In this document: positions 42,460 to 54,430 of the stretch, one piece after another
How positions within the stretch are numbered: the first letter of the stretch is position 1
Layout: each line of letters starts with the position of its first letter
Origin: Sphaerolaimus hirsutus
Taxonomy: Eukaryota; Nematoda; Chromadorea; Monhysterida; Sphaerolaimidae
Assembly (NCBI GenBank): GCA_964036195.1
Contig: OZ038454.1
Location: 26,646,315 to 26,710,314, forward strand
Length of the DNA stretch: 64,000 bases
Direction of reading: 5' to 3'
The notes under the pieces: generated by a model
Seen by the model: the letters and a program-made list of their open reading frames with translations, nothing else
What the model was told of the DNA's origin: nothing
Database searches by the model: none
Made by a program: the position numbers and the translations under genes

Positions 42460-45400
42460 ATGGTGAATTATTCTTGCGAAATTTGCGGTGCATCCTTTCT
42501 TACAACATACATGATTGGACGTCATATGGAACAGTCACATCAATTGAAGAAAACCAATATCAGTGTTGATAAATCCGATACCAATAATTGGATTTATAAA
42601 AGTGTTAGTGTGTTGATTTTTTATTGTAAATGTGCAAAAATTTTGTAAAAATTTTGCAAATTTTTTTTGCAGTGTGCAAAAAAATCATATTCAAATGTTC
42701 CATATCTTGACTTCAACATTGTGTCACCCCTTCAGAAACTGAATGACACTATGAATGGGAATAAAGGAAAAGCCGATGTTGTAGCAATGATAGATGAGGT
42801 AGTACAACGACAAGTGAATAGTGAAAATTTGAATGGAGAAATTTTAGAAAAACTCACTGAACTAAGCTTAAGGATGGAGAGAGTCATTCATCAAGTATGT
42901 GAATTATTTTAAGGTTCATATAAGAGCTTTGTTATATATTGGATCATTTTTTAGGTTGATCAACTTTATTCTGCTAGCCCAAATATGCCTGGACCATCTT
43001 CTGAAAATCAAACTGGACATCCGCCTGTTGAAAAACGCTCACGCGCACCAAAACGACCCAAGAAAGCACCTGAACCAGTACAGGAGTTGGATAGTGATGA
43101 AGAACGTATGTTTCCACAATTATCTTCTGAATTAGCCGATAAGTATGGTTTTGGTCACCTTCCACCTCCCATTTTTGCTAAACAGAATGCCGTCATTAAT
43201 TCTGACCCAGAATTAAGCTTTTTTCAACAAATGTATCAATATCAATATAAGCCAAGAATTGTAATATATCAAAAAGGGCGTAAAATTGAATATCGTTTTC
43301 CTATTTTTGGTGTGTACAATGACAATCTCAGGCAATTGCTGATTCAACAGCTAAAGGCGTTTCTTGGTGCATACCCGAAAATATTCCGGCTCAAATGTCA
43401 AATTGGCTTTTTATTAGTCTCGCGTGAAAATCCAGAAATAAATACTCGTTTTTTCCGTCAATCATTCAATACTCAATGTTATGATGGTATAGTAAATGGC
43501 AGTTTATATCTCAAATTTAATAAAAGCATTTCTGAATTATGTAGCGGTAATTGTGAATCATACTGTACCTTTATTAATGATATGTTTTCATCCGGTGCTG
43601 CTTATAAATCACTTCCATTTTCTATTTCCTATATCGGAATTGTTATCTAAATGTTTATCAATACATGTTGATATACTTTTTTTCAGAATCAACATGCTTT
43701 GGTGGAACACGTTCTTATATGAGACGAATTAAAAAAATGAATATAAATACAAAATTTTTGGAATGCACTATTATTCTGGCACTTGCTGAGTTCACAAAGC
43801 AGAATATAAATAAAAATGAATTGTCAGAATTGGTGTCAGAAATTGAATCAGCTACTGCACATGAATCATTGTATAAAGCTACTATGTTATTTAATACACC
43901 CATAAAAGTCTATCATTCATGTTTGAATGAAAAAATCTTTTATGAATCAAATATGTTGCAATCAAAATGGCTAAACCAGACACAAGCACTATTGTTATAT
44001 CAGAAAAACGGTCAAATTCGGCTCATTGTAAATTTGCATTTATTCCGGAAAACATTCCAATGTACTAATTGTAGCTTGATTATTTCTAACCGGCATTCAT
44101 ATTGGAGACATAAAAAATATAATTGTCTAGGAACCGCAATGCGTCAAAAACGGTTTGTCATTCTGAATCATATTTATATGAAATGATTTTCTGATCTAAT
44201 TTAAGTAGACCTTTTGAAAAACATCTCTCAATCTAATTTGTACAGATTGAAAGCAAATCAAAAGGTGATTTCAATGGATGACAATGGGCTCCCTAGGCTA
44301 GTAATTTTGGAATACGAATCTGGTCGCTGGAATGAACAGCCAACCCTAATTGATCGACTAGAGGCACTGTTAGATAAAAAACCACTTTACCATATAGAAA
44401 ATGAACACATTGCTATAAATGATTTGCCAGCTGAATTGATTGGCTTGTTAAACTTAAACACCTTTCTAACATATGACTTAGAAACAACAGCTGTCAAATC
44501 AAATCTTCCAGTTGACACCACAAACTATTCGTTTATTGGTCGCCATGTACCGTTAATTATTACTGTTACTCGCGCAGACACAAATGAAACTAGAATATGG
44601 GAAGCTTCTAGTTTTTCCAATACCCAAATTGTAGAGTCATTTGTGTTATACTGTTTAGAAGTAGCACTGGAATTTACACAGAAAAAGCATGCATATTTAG
44701 CTGAATTTTTCCATTTCATTACAAGTAAGAAGCAATTTACACAGAATGGTTTTGAAATGCAAAAATTGGTGATTTTAGAAAAGAAATTATCTCAGCACAT
44801 AAACACTACACCAATTTTTGGATACAATAGTGCTAGATTTGACCTACCTATATTGTTAAATTCAAAGCTTATTGAATATTTGTATTTGCACGATTTAGAT
44901 AGTCATGGTAAGCAGAAAATGCCTACTGCTATTAAAAAGGGTGAAAAGTATATAGTCTTGAAGTCCCCTCATCTAAATTTTTTAGACGCAATCGTGTTTG
45001 AGGGGGCTAGCCCATCATTAAGTGACTCTTTACAACAAACTTTTCCCAATGATACTTCATTGCATAAAAAATTTTTACCATATCAAGTTTTAAAAAAAGG
45101 TATTGCCTGTTTTTCTTACGGAATTCCGGAATATGAAAGTTTTTTTGATGAAATGGCTTATACGAACACGTTAGATATTGAATACAATGATTATATGAAA
45201 GCGCGACATAAATACAAAATGTCAAAAAATGAAGCGCTAGAATACTTGAACTTGAAAAAAATTCCTCAAGTTGGCAGAGAAAAGCATGCTAAAATAGTAG
45301 AAGCATGGAAAGAAAAAGGATTTACTTGCTTTAGAGACATATTAATTGATTACTGCATTAGTGATGTTAAGCCGCTGATTCGTTTTTTACAAACCCGCAT

Positions 45401-46279
45401 ACTTTCTTATTATATTATTGCACAACAGTATTTACATGGTTTTGTAACAATTTCTAGTTTTGCATTTCATATTACTTATAATAGTATGCAAGAGAATCCA
45501 GCTCAATTATTTTATATTCCCGGTGAGCATTTGACAAACTTGATTCGTGCTAATTTGTTAGGTGGTATGACATTTATTTGTACCAAATTTGTTGAATTAG
45601 GTGTAAGCAAAATTCGTCCATACGACTATGAAAACCCGAATGTAGCAAAGGCAATTTTGGGTTATGATGCTAATAGTCAGGTGCTTTTCTAAAGTTCTTT
45701 CTTATTATACAATTTTTTAAAAAACCTCTGTTAACTTATCTATTATTACTTTTTAGTATCCATCGGTGATGTGTCAGAAACAATTCACTGGTCCGCCAAT
45801 ATATCGGTGTTCAGAGGATAACTTTAAAGCTGATTTCATTCAGAGGCATAAAATTTCACCACTTCAATATGTCGAATATGTGAATCGCACAGAAAATTGT
45901 GAATACATGCATTCACTATGTAATAAGGGAGAAGTTTCAGTATTTTTAGAGAGTATACAGGAAGTATATAGACTAGATGGGTTTGTTCATTAGCAAAATA
46001 TACCTATTGAAAAATATGATACATTTTGGGAAAAATATTCATATTTTTCTTTACAGATATGGCGTCCGCCAGCAAAATGGTCGAAATGTTCCTGTTGCTG
46101 TTGAATTTTTTGAATGTAATGGTTCCCATGGTTTTTGTGGCAAAAACTGCTGTCTGTTCAAAAAACAGGCTAAAAATGATAAACATGTTTGGATAAATGG
46201 TTTATCACACCGTGAAAACAAAAGGCTAAATGTAGACCCAAAATTAACTATCATAAACTACGCTACAAAAGCAATGTAA
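42460..46279 (+). CDS. Family-B DNA polymerase (protein-primed type), truncated after motif A
   Basis: Seven in-phase exons: 42460-42603, 42673-42894, 42955-43594, 43687-44152, 44246-45680, 45757-45980, 46057-46279. Exon 1 encodes a C2H2 finger (CEICGASF..H..H). A second finger-like group, CTNCSLIISNRHSYWRHKKYNC in arrangement, lies near 44060. The 3'-5' exonuclease follows: Exo I YDLETTA (about 44475), Exo II FGYNSARFDLP (about 44818), Exo III YCISDVKPLIRF (about 45353). Polymerase motif A is split by an intron: YDANSQ/YPSVM. Next comes a Cys-rich block with VAVEFFECNGSHGFCG, similar to the EFxGCxWHGC nuclease-like insert of Polinton polymerases, though that insert normally precedes motif A. 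The gene then enters the right inverted arm at 46222 and stops. Motif B (K/NxxYG) and motif C (DTD) are missing, so this copy cannot be a working polymerase as it stands. The N-terminal about 500 residues might include a terminal-protein or primase-like part (unproven). Confidence 0.88.
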
Positions 46280-47030
46280 TTAACAAACTCTCCTAACCCC
46301 ACACAGCACCGACGCCCCCCCATTGGCCGTTGGTGAACAGATTGGTAACTCGCGCTGGTTTTTCTGTGAGAGTGATATTTTCAGGCCAGTTTTTTCCAGG
46401 GTGGGGATTTTTACTGAGTAAAAAAATATTCCTGTCTAATGATGACTAAAAAAATCCTGTGTCTGAACTGTGTTTGGTTAGTTGCATTGTTGTGACTAGA
46501 ACGCATTCACTGAAGACAGGAGTATCTAGTTTCAATTCAACATTGCCTAATGATGAGATGCCTATGTCCAAGTACTTCAATCTGATGTTAAGATTGATTA
46601 AGTAGGTAGGATTTTTCAAATGTGAAGATAGTTGGTGGGATCTGAAGGCAATCATGCATAAAAAATTCTGAAGTTTAAAATGTTCATATGTAATATATTT
46701 GAGCAATTTTTAAATGCAGGGCGCCTCGCAGGCCAATTTCATTCTTCATTATTTACCATGTAGAAAGGAAAAGTCATGTACAATGTTGTATGAACTACTT
46801 AATATGGAGCACATTACTCCTAATTGTTGTGTGCCTACAGTATCATCTCTGTAAAAAAATTCTGGCTAGTGGGTGGTGGAGAGCAGAATATCAGAGTGTA
46901 CTGAGAGCTCACAACCATTGCGGGTATTTGTTCCATATTAAGTGATCAACAACATTGTACATGGCATTTCTCTTTTTACATGGTAAATAATGAATAATGA
47001 AATTGGGTCCCTACATGACTGTTTGTAACA

Positions 47031-50000
47031 ATGGCTGACAATGTCACCAACACTGACACAGGTGAATTTACAGGGGGGCATTTTTGAAAAATGTTTAAAC
47101 ACGAAAATAAGTATATCCTCTTTATACAGAAATAAAGGAGGAAAAATTGACTCTCGAAAGTGATTCAAACAATCCCGGAAAGAAACCTGATGCGGGTACG
47201 TACATTATAAGTTAGGATATGTAAGAATATATAAGCTCAATGATGATAAACTAATACTGATGGTCATATGTTCATGATGACTTTTGCATCACTCTGAGAG
47301 CTTACATTCAAACAATTTCGCATTTCTCTGCAATTTTCAAATATTCTCACACAGCTCCCTTCAATGTGTTCAAAATTCCAAATCAACCTGTGCGCTCTCT
47401 TCAAAAATCAAATGCACCACGGCCTGATTCCCCAACAGTTTGGCAACGGATAAATGTTTCGAGCTACCCGTTTCGTACAAATGTAGGGCGGGGCACTTTA
47501 CCCCATCTACTTGGAGGTGTTGGACGGGGAACACCAATTTATAAAGCGAGAAAATCTGTGCAAACGCCAGGTCTGTACTGCAAAAAATAATTTTAATTAG
47601 AAAATGTATCCTTGTGCTATCTTATATTTGTAGGGCAAGATGAAACCGTTGTGACTGTAGGGCAAGCTGAAAAACGGAGTCATTCAACAGGACCAACCCC
47701 CACTGAAATACAATCACGGACGTCTGAATGGGTGGAAGAACAGAATAATGCGTTAAGTTCAAGTTCTTCCGAGCGACATGGGTTCAGACACATCATTGAG
47801 ACTGATAAAAATGTTACTGTGACCTCTTTGCCACCATCAAAAGTTTTGAAAACTGCCAAAAAAAGGCAAAGAAAAAGCCGCTCAGGATCCAAAAAATCTC
47901 AGAACTCTAGGACTTCTGGCTCAAAATCTCGGAAATCTACCACTTCTGGCACAAAATCTGGCACTTCAAGGTCACCTTCACTGAGGTCCGATTACCATTT
48001 ACGGTAATCTAATATAATTTACCCTAAAATAACCACCTTAACTCCAAAACAAATCATTTTTCAGTAAGCGAAATGACGATGGGACTGTTCAGCGGTTCAC
48101 TCTAGCCGATTTTAACATTCAGAATGGGGACACTTCTGAGGATTATGAGGTGTTACACTTTTTTAATGAATACAAAATACGAGAATCACATAAATAATTA
48201 TTTTTCAGATTGAAAGTTCTGAACTGTCCCCTGCTTTAACGCGCGCACTTTATCTGAAGTCTTTAGCACAAGACAAGTCTGGGGGTACAGCATCATCAAG
48301 CAATGCAAAGGAATGTTTTTTGTACTATACGATATTAATAAAAAAAATATTTCCCCTATATTTTTCAGGTCACTGTGGCATCTTCAACTGGAGAACACCC
48401 AACACCCTCGAAAACAACAACAGTCAACCCCACACCCCATATTGATACCCCCCAAAACTCTGACATCTCTACCAACCCTGGAAATTCTGACAAATCTGTT
48501 GAAAGTCCCAGCAAATCTGTGGACCCAAAAAAAACCATAGCTTTGGGGTCAGATTTGTGTGGAGCACCAATAACTTCATCACAACCATTTGGACCCCCAG
48601 CTGCTGCTATACGCAATTTGCCTGAAATTTACCCACTGTTGAATGAGTCACTTAGTCCAAATGTAACATGTAAGATCAAAATATTTTGAACTTTTCTGAT
48701 ATAAAAAACAAAAAAATTCCACAAATTTCTAGATTCTCTGGCTGGAGAGTATGGAATGAAAATCCTCAGGCAAATTACGCCGGCACTTACAGCGGCCCCT
48801 GGGCTTACAGTGAAAGGGCACAAAACCTGCAAAGTGAAAAATTGTCGCTTTCATAAAACTGCACGTGGTGAAATGGATCTGGCGCAAAATCCATTTTGTG
48901 AAAGCGATGCAGCCTGCCGAGATGATAGGGAAATGACAGCTCGTAATTTTTGAAATTACTGTATTTCCTTGAAATACACAGCTTCCTTTTTTTGGGGGGT
49001 GTTTTTTGAAAAAGTTTTTGTAGTTTTTTGTGGGGCTGTTATAATTCAAGGTGTATTTCCCGGGAATACAGTAATCAAAGTTTCCTCTAAGTGCACTCCC
49101 AACAAAATGTTTTTTTGTATTCCTTGTAGATGCGGAGTTCGTAAACCCTCCAATTATTTTGGCGAAAACACATGGGAATGATGAAAATCTGACGAAACGT
49201 TCAAAGAAAGTGAATGCGAAAACAATACAAAAAACAGTGGAGCCCTATATTGCAAGAACACACAAACATCTGAAACAAACATTACACCGCGAGCTGGGCA
49301 TACCTGGCGTTACAAAGAACCACTTTTGTTCCCACTGCAATTTACATGGGGAGGCAAATGCGGAAAAATGCTGGCAAGCAAGAGTTGTGGTAAAAAACAT
49401 TTTTTTCATGGTTTTAAAATTATAACAAATTATGTTGTGTAATTTTAAAACATTTTTTTAGTCACATTCGGAAACTGCGCTGGGGCAAACCCGAAACCGG
49501 GAACTTGTAGTCGGGGATGTGTGCGCTGTTAAAGAAACATTCAAAAAATTTCAAGATGAAATCATCATGCATGGTTTGATAATTCATTTTTTTGTGCAAT
49601 ATTTTTGTTTTCATAATATAGAACTAGAAAAAGATTTTTTTCACACAACTCAGATGATGCCCCAAATGGACGAAAATCACACATGCATGCGTGTTTACCA
49701 AATCGTGAAACTTGTCTGGAAAATGGTGAACAGTGCACCACAACAGTTTTTCAGCAAGCTTTCATGACAGAATACCCATCCACAGATGGTACAGCTATAA
49801 ACATGAGGTAAATACATTTTTATTAATTTTCTGAGGTAAAAAAAATCAAAAAATACTTATTTTTACTCAATTTTTTAGGTGCCATGGTGTCTGCCAAGAA
49901 AGCATCCGCGAACACAAACTGGTGATAATCCAAAAGCTTTATAAAATATACATCAAGTCTCAAATTAAATGACAACACATAATGACAAATAAATTATTTC

Positions 50001-50229
50001 GATTTTGATATTTGATTTTTATGTTGCTAAGGTTTTGGATTATCCGGTACTAATTTGTGCTGAGTGTAATTTTGGATCCCGTGTGAGGGTCCCCAGAGCT
50101 AATCTGCAGCATACAAAACTGATTGTGGAAAAATTTGATGTGAATGTTGCTGTGGAACAAGAAAAATTGCATACTTATCAATCCTGCATCGATACGTCAG
50201 GTGCCAATCCCAAGCCCTATAAAGTCTAA
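47031..50229 (+). CDS. Arm gene, right copy: basic Ser-rich, Cys/His-containing protein (~715 aa, 13 exons)
   Basis: Exons with matching phases: 47031-47061, 47130-47195, 47355-47570, 47634-48003, 48065-48149, 48209-~48311, 48369-48669, 48733-48942, 49130-49389, 49462-49573, 49654-49807, 49879-49921, 50032-50229. The donor of exon 6 is the one join I could not settle. An alternative end is the stop at about 49971. The N-terminal half is disordered, with a Lys/Ser/Arg-rich block (KKRQRKSRSGSKKSQNSR). The C-terminal half has paired Cys/His groups: CKVKNCRFH, HFCSHCNLH, CHGVC and CAEC. These suggest metal binding and nucleic-acid contact, but no known family was recognised. The stop codon lies within the end of a MITE (50205-50382). 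Function unknown. Confidence 0.7.
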
Positions 50230-50382
50230 AGTAAAGTGTAAAATGTAAAATCAAATGCAAAGTAAAGTATCGATTCAAATGAAAAGTTCAATAATAAGAT
50301 CTTTTCTTTTTTTGTTATGATTGTCTTTGCATTTGTCTTTACATTTAACACTTTACTTTACACTTTACAGAGCTTGGGACTG
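50205..50382. mobile_element. MITE (CAATCCCAAGC ends) at 3' end of arm gene
   Basis: Ends CAATCCCAAGCCCTATAAAG and CTGTAAAG..-type CTTTACAGAGCTTGGGACTG are inverted. The left end encodes the last codons (NPKPYKV) and stop of the arm gene. The mirror copy is at 23235-23412. The same family ends the large membrane-protein gene at 38465. Confidence 0.75.
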
Positions 50383-50710
50383 TCTTCAGATGCACCTGAA
50401 TCGCACTCAAATGATTCACTAATGTGGTAAAAAACCTGGACTTATTCTCACTTGAAAGTCACTTCAATCTCAGAACAAAACGTAAAAAATTCCCCATTTT
50501 ACTAGATTTTCACTGACCGTCTCGATACTTTTGGGACTATGATTTTTTGACACTGGGAGATTTTCTGTGGCATTATTTGGCAGGATACTGATTTTGGCAC
50601 TTTACACATTGACAATGCGAGATTATTGGTGGTATACAAAGCAATGATACAATGGGAATTGGCATTTTTTGGGATTTTGTGATTTTGTTGACAAATACAA
50701 TTAGCACTTA

Positions 50711-51046
50711 GCGTATTTCCTCGAATTACCCGAGCGCGGAATTATCTTTTCAGAATGAAATTTTGAGAAAAAAAGTGAAAAATGAAAAAATCTGCCTACT
50801 CACAATAATTTTCACATGAAAATTTGATAGCTCATAAATCCGCTTAGAACGCATTTGAGTTCTCTACAATGGGCTAGTTGACAACTAGAATTGACGGAGA
50901 TTTAAAATGACTCATTGTGGAAAAAACTCAAATGAGTTCTAAGCGGATTTATGAGCTTAGAAATTTCGTGTGAAAACTAGTGTGTGTTCATTTATAAAAG
51001 TTCATTTAGAGGAGCAGTTCGAGGGGGTATTTTGAGGAAAATACGG
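50711..51046. mobile_element. MITE with CCGTATTTTCCTC ends (right arm)
   Basis: Mirror image of the left-arm copy, including the nested hairpin at 50841-50960. Its presence at the same position in both arms shows that the arms were copied or homogenised after this insertion. Confidence 0.6.
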
Positions 51047-51896
51047 TAATTGTTTTCATAAGCACTTTCATCTCTGTATAAAACGCATTCTTGTATTTAA
51101 ATAATTTTTGGCTGTAATTTAAATGACATCTTGAGAGCTTAACAATGTGATAAATGGAATGTATAGTCACTCTATTAGAAACGAGAGCAAAATCAAAAAA
51201 TACATATAAATCTAGTACGCATCAATTTTCTAACGACAATTACCTAACATGCGAGCAAACGACAAATTAAATGACAGAAATGAAGCTAATGTGTTTTAGG
51301 AATACAAACATTCGCTTTGCCTGGAAAAGCTGATAAACTTTTCACCGCATCAAAAAAACATTTTTGCTATACAACCAGCACAAAATTCTCTGTTCGAAAA
51401 GCGCTTTTGAATGCTTGCTCCCCCAGATATTTTTCAACCCACTGCTCACTTAAAATAGGCTAAATAATGGAAGAACTACACACGCACTAAAAAGGAACCA
51501 AACTCAACGGCACTTTTGATAAAAGTTGGAATATTCACTACTTTGAAATTTTTCTGCAAAATTTTCCTGGTAGAAAACTGTAAATAAGCAGCAAAAATTA
51601 CATGCACAGTAAATGCAAACAAACATTTGAGCGATGCTATCTAGGTGAAAACTATTTTCTCGCTCAAACACTGGATTGAAAAGGCCGTCCCCCACATAAA
51701 AACATTTCTCTCGCAATTTACCAGGTGAAATGAATAATGCAGTGAACACAAAACTGCGCGTGTAGTCTATGCAAACACGATACTGATAAACACTTGGAAA
51801 AGTTCGGGAATGATAGAGTGGGCCCCCCTACAAAACTTTTCTGTTCGGAATTTAGCGCGCGTAGGAAATGCAAACAAACAGGTAGAGCGTTGCGTA

Positions 51897-52152
51897 GTAA
51901 GTATACATACATGGATAATATTTTCCAACTCTATAGCACGTTTTTCTGTTTATCAAAAATTTTGGCGTAAAATCGCATTTTTATGTAAATATTTTTCTGT
52001 ATGCACGAAGCCAGCCGGAGGTACGACGGCTGAAAAAGCGAAGTGCATACAGAAAAATATTTACATAAAAATGCGATTTTACGCCAGAATTTTTGATAAA
52101 CAGAAAAACGTGCTATAGAGTTGGAAAATATTATCCATGTATGTATACTTAC
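51897..52152. repeat. Terminal hairpin of right arm
   Basis: Mirror copy of the left terminal hairpin: arms 51897-52006 and 52043-52152, loop 52007-52042. It ends 10 bp from the outer boundary at 52162. Confidence 0.85.
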
Positions 52153-52162
52153 TCTTACTACT

Positions 52163-53023
52163 GCATGTTCTCGGCGACACCCTAAAAAACGCAATTGACA
52201 GTGTTTTTATAGACCCCCCCTATGTCCGGTCTGGGGGGTCGTAGAAAAAAATCGTTAAAATTGTGCGTAGCCCCAACCTAGAACTATATCATATCCAAAT
52301 TTCAACATTTTTCGCCAAGCGGTTCCCGAGTTATTAGCACGCGCCGGCAGGTGAACCCCCCCCCCCAAAAATGCTAACCCCAAAATCCCCTATGGTCACG
52401 AGTCGAGTCGAGTTCGAGCCCTACCACCCCCACTCGAATCTAATGTTACCAAACAGCCTTGAAAGCAATCCCAAAAAACAAAAACACACTCACTTCACCA
52501 CACCCTCAGACAGCTCCAATATAACGCCGCAGCCAGGTACCCTTTCCACAAAATTGCGTTCGATGAAGACGAGCATGGCGCCTTCGCCTTCGGGGACGCC
52601 CGCCGGATCTTGTGTTTGCTGCACAATCCTAGTGGAATATTCCATTTCCACTATGACCAATCGGCGGTTCCGCACGAAAGAACAACGGGCAACAGGCATC
52701 TGAAAAAGGTCAATAGCCGATTATCAATTGGCACAGTTCCAGAAAATTCTCAACGCGGAAAAGGAAACAGGCCGGAGGTTCAATGGCCAATTAGAGCTCT
52801 AATTTGGCATAAAACAACAACTTACTTTTATCGTTTTTTGTCAGCAATTGTTGTCGGGCTGATGTCGCGGTGAAAAAATCGTCAATTTTGCGCGAACTTT
52901 TATCACTCTTATCGGCAGCCGTTCTTATCAATTCGTTTTTTTTTTCAAAATTATGAGGACTATGGGCGGAGCTTGCGCTTTCCGTGATAGGCTGGATAGG
53001 CTTAATAGGCGGGACTTTAACGT
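52163..53023. other. Right flank of the large element
   Basis: Begins GCATGTTCTCGGCGACACC and has no similarity to the BEL/Pao sequence that forms the left flank. It contains several homopolymer runs and one possible exon (next entry). Otherwise nothing recognisable. Confidence 0.6.
52541..52699 (-). CDS. Possible single exon of an unknown host gene
   Basis: On the minus strand a TTTTTCAG acceptor is followed by a GC-rich open stretch (MPVARCSFVRNRRLVIVEM, later GVPEGEGAMLVFIERNF) of 53 codons, then GTACCT, a possible donor. Base composition resembles the DCAF8 and proteasome exons. No family recognised. The frame could instead continue to a stop at 52490. Confidence 0.4.
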
Positions 53024-54430
53024 CCCGATTGCATAAATTACATATTTTACTTACTTTAAATTATGTAAATTACACCAGTTTGGCGTGTTGCCAGAGCTGC
53101 GCAATTTGCGATTTATGTAAATCACGTTGCGCGAGCTGCGGGATTCGTGCAGTGATTCGCAAATCGCGCAACCACGCAACGCAAACTCCAATGCGTAAAT
53201 GCGCAGATCAGGTGCTAGTGCCGCAAATTGAGGGATGAGAAGTCAAGTGGCAAACACAAAGTGAATTGGGATGAAAATTTGCAAAAGCGAAGTGAAATGG
53301 CATACGTTTTAACTACAATGACCTACAGTACTGTAATTTGTCAGATAACAATTAAATTCCTTGACAATTTTTCATCTTTTTACGCAAATCACATGATTTG
53401 ATAATCATTGGCACGCTTCCAACGCGAGACATAAATCAGTGCGAGGGCAGAGTATCATGTACGCCGAGTATATGTATAATACCTTTGTCTGTTGGGTGAT
53501 CATCATAACTACGTATAGCACTGTAGGTACTTGTCAATGTATTTTCTACATGCCATTCTATTTGAGGTGCCACTCTATTAGAAGAAATATGGTACTTGAT
53601 TTATACTTATCTACAGATGAGAACGCAACAGATGCCTCGAAAAATTGATTTATTTTATAATTAACACACCCCAAAATCTGTGCGGGTTGCACAAAAAGTG
53701 CAAAAACATCAATTTTGATCATTTTGACCTAAGCCTATTGATAGGCTTAGGTGTCAAAGTTGCCCGCAGACGCTTCACTCACACGCAAACACTCACAGCA
53801 CACACTCACATGAACACTGGTCACCAAACGAAGTCACACCAAAAAATGGTGGTTAATTATGAACGGTTACCACCATAATTACCTATATTCAAATAGAGTC
53901 CCCCTTGAAATGAACATTATGTGTGTACTTTTGTCCGGAACTATTCTGACATATTGCATGGAAGCAAGCAAAACGGGACGGGATTCGAACCAGCAAAATG
54001 AAAAGCACACTGCGCTACACTGCACTGCGCATGTCCCGATTGCATAAATTACATATTTTACTTACTTTAAATTACGTAAATTACACCAGTTTGGCGTGTT
54101 GCCAGAGCTGCGCAATTTACGATTTAAGTAAATCACGTTGCGCGAGCTGCGTGATTCGTGCAGTGATTCGCAAATCGCGTCAATATAGAAAAGCGGGCAG
54201 CGAGTGGAAAAATCGTGATTCATACCTATTCAAATTAGGGAAATCTACATAACAGGAAATGCCAATCTACATCGTGGGACTTGTAAGAAAATACGGACGG
54301 CGTCTAGATAAGCCATTGAATATAAACATTCTGGCCTGGGCCTTATACACAGAGAAATACGGTATTTACGTACGACACTGTATTTTGGTACTTTTGTCCA
54401 TTGGGCAATTGTCACTACTTACGACACTAT

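Larger units (their letters stand above)
21455..52162. mobile_element. 30.7-kb virus-like element, long inverted arms, family-B DNA polymerase
   Basis: The structure begins AGTAGTAAGAGTAAG and ends CTTACTCTTACTACT. Arms of 5946 and 5941 bp are inverted copies of each other, and the core between them (27401-46221) is unique. The core encodes a family-B polymerase with the motif style of protein-primed enzymes, two predicted membrane proteins, a basic protein and a cysteine-repeat gene; the arms encode another multi-exon gene. Ends starting AG and finishing CT, the polymerase type and the size fit Polinton/Maverick relatives (family knowledge). Against that, no retroviral-type integrase, adenain-like protease, packaging ATPase or capsid protein was recognised. 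Flanking 6-mers CTTCAG and GCATGT do not match, so no target duplication is seen. Introns are numerous, unlike most viral-type elements. Confidence 0.75.
46222..52162. repeat. Right inverted arm (5941 bp)
   Basis: Inverted copy of the left arm. The inner boundary, AAGGCTAAATG at 46222, falls inside the last exon of the DNA polymerase gene and supplies its final 18 or so codons and stop. The gene-free inner part (46280-47030) contains an inverted pair around the TTTACCATGTA words (about 46728-46810 and 46927-47012) immediately upstream of the arm gene's start codon. Confidence 0.95.

Noticed and set aside
27401-46221. Retroviral-type integrase, packaging ATPase or capsid gene in the core
   Set aside because: I looked for DDE/HHCC, Walker A (GxxxxGKS/T) and jelly-roll-sized proteins and could not support any; absence may reflect divergence or loss.
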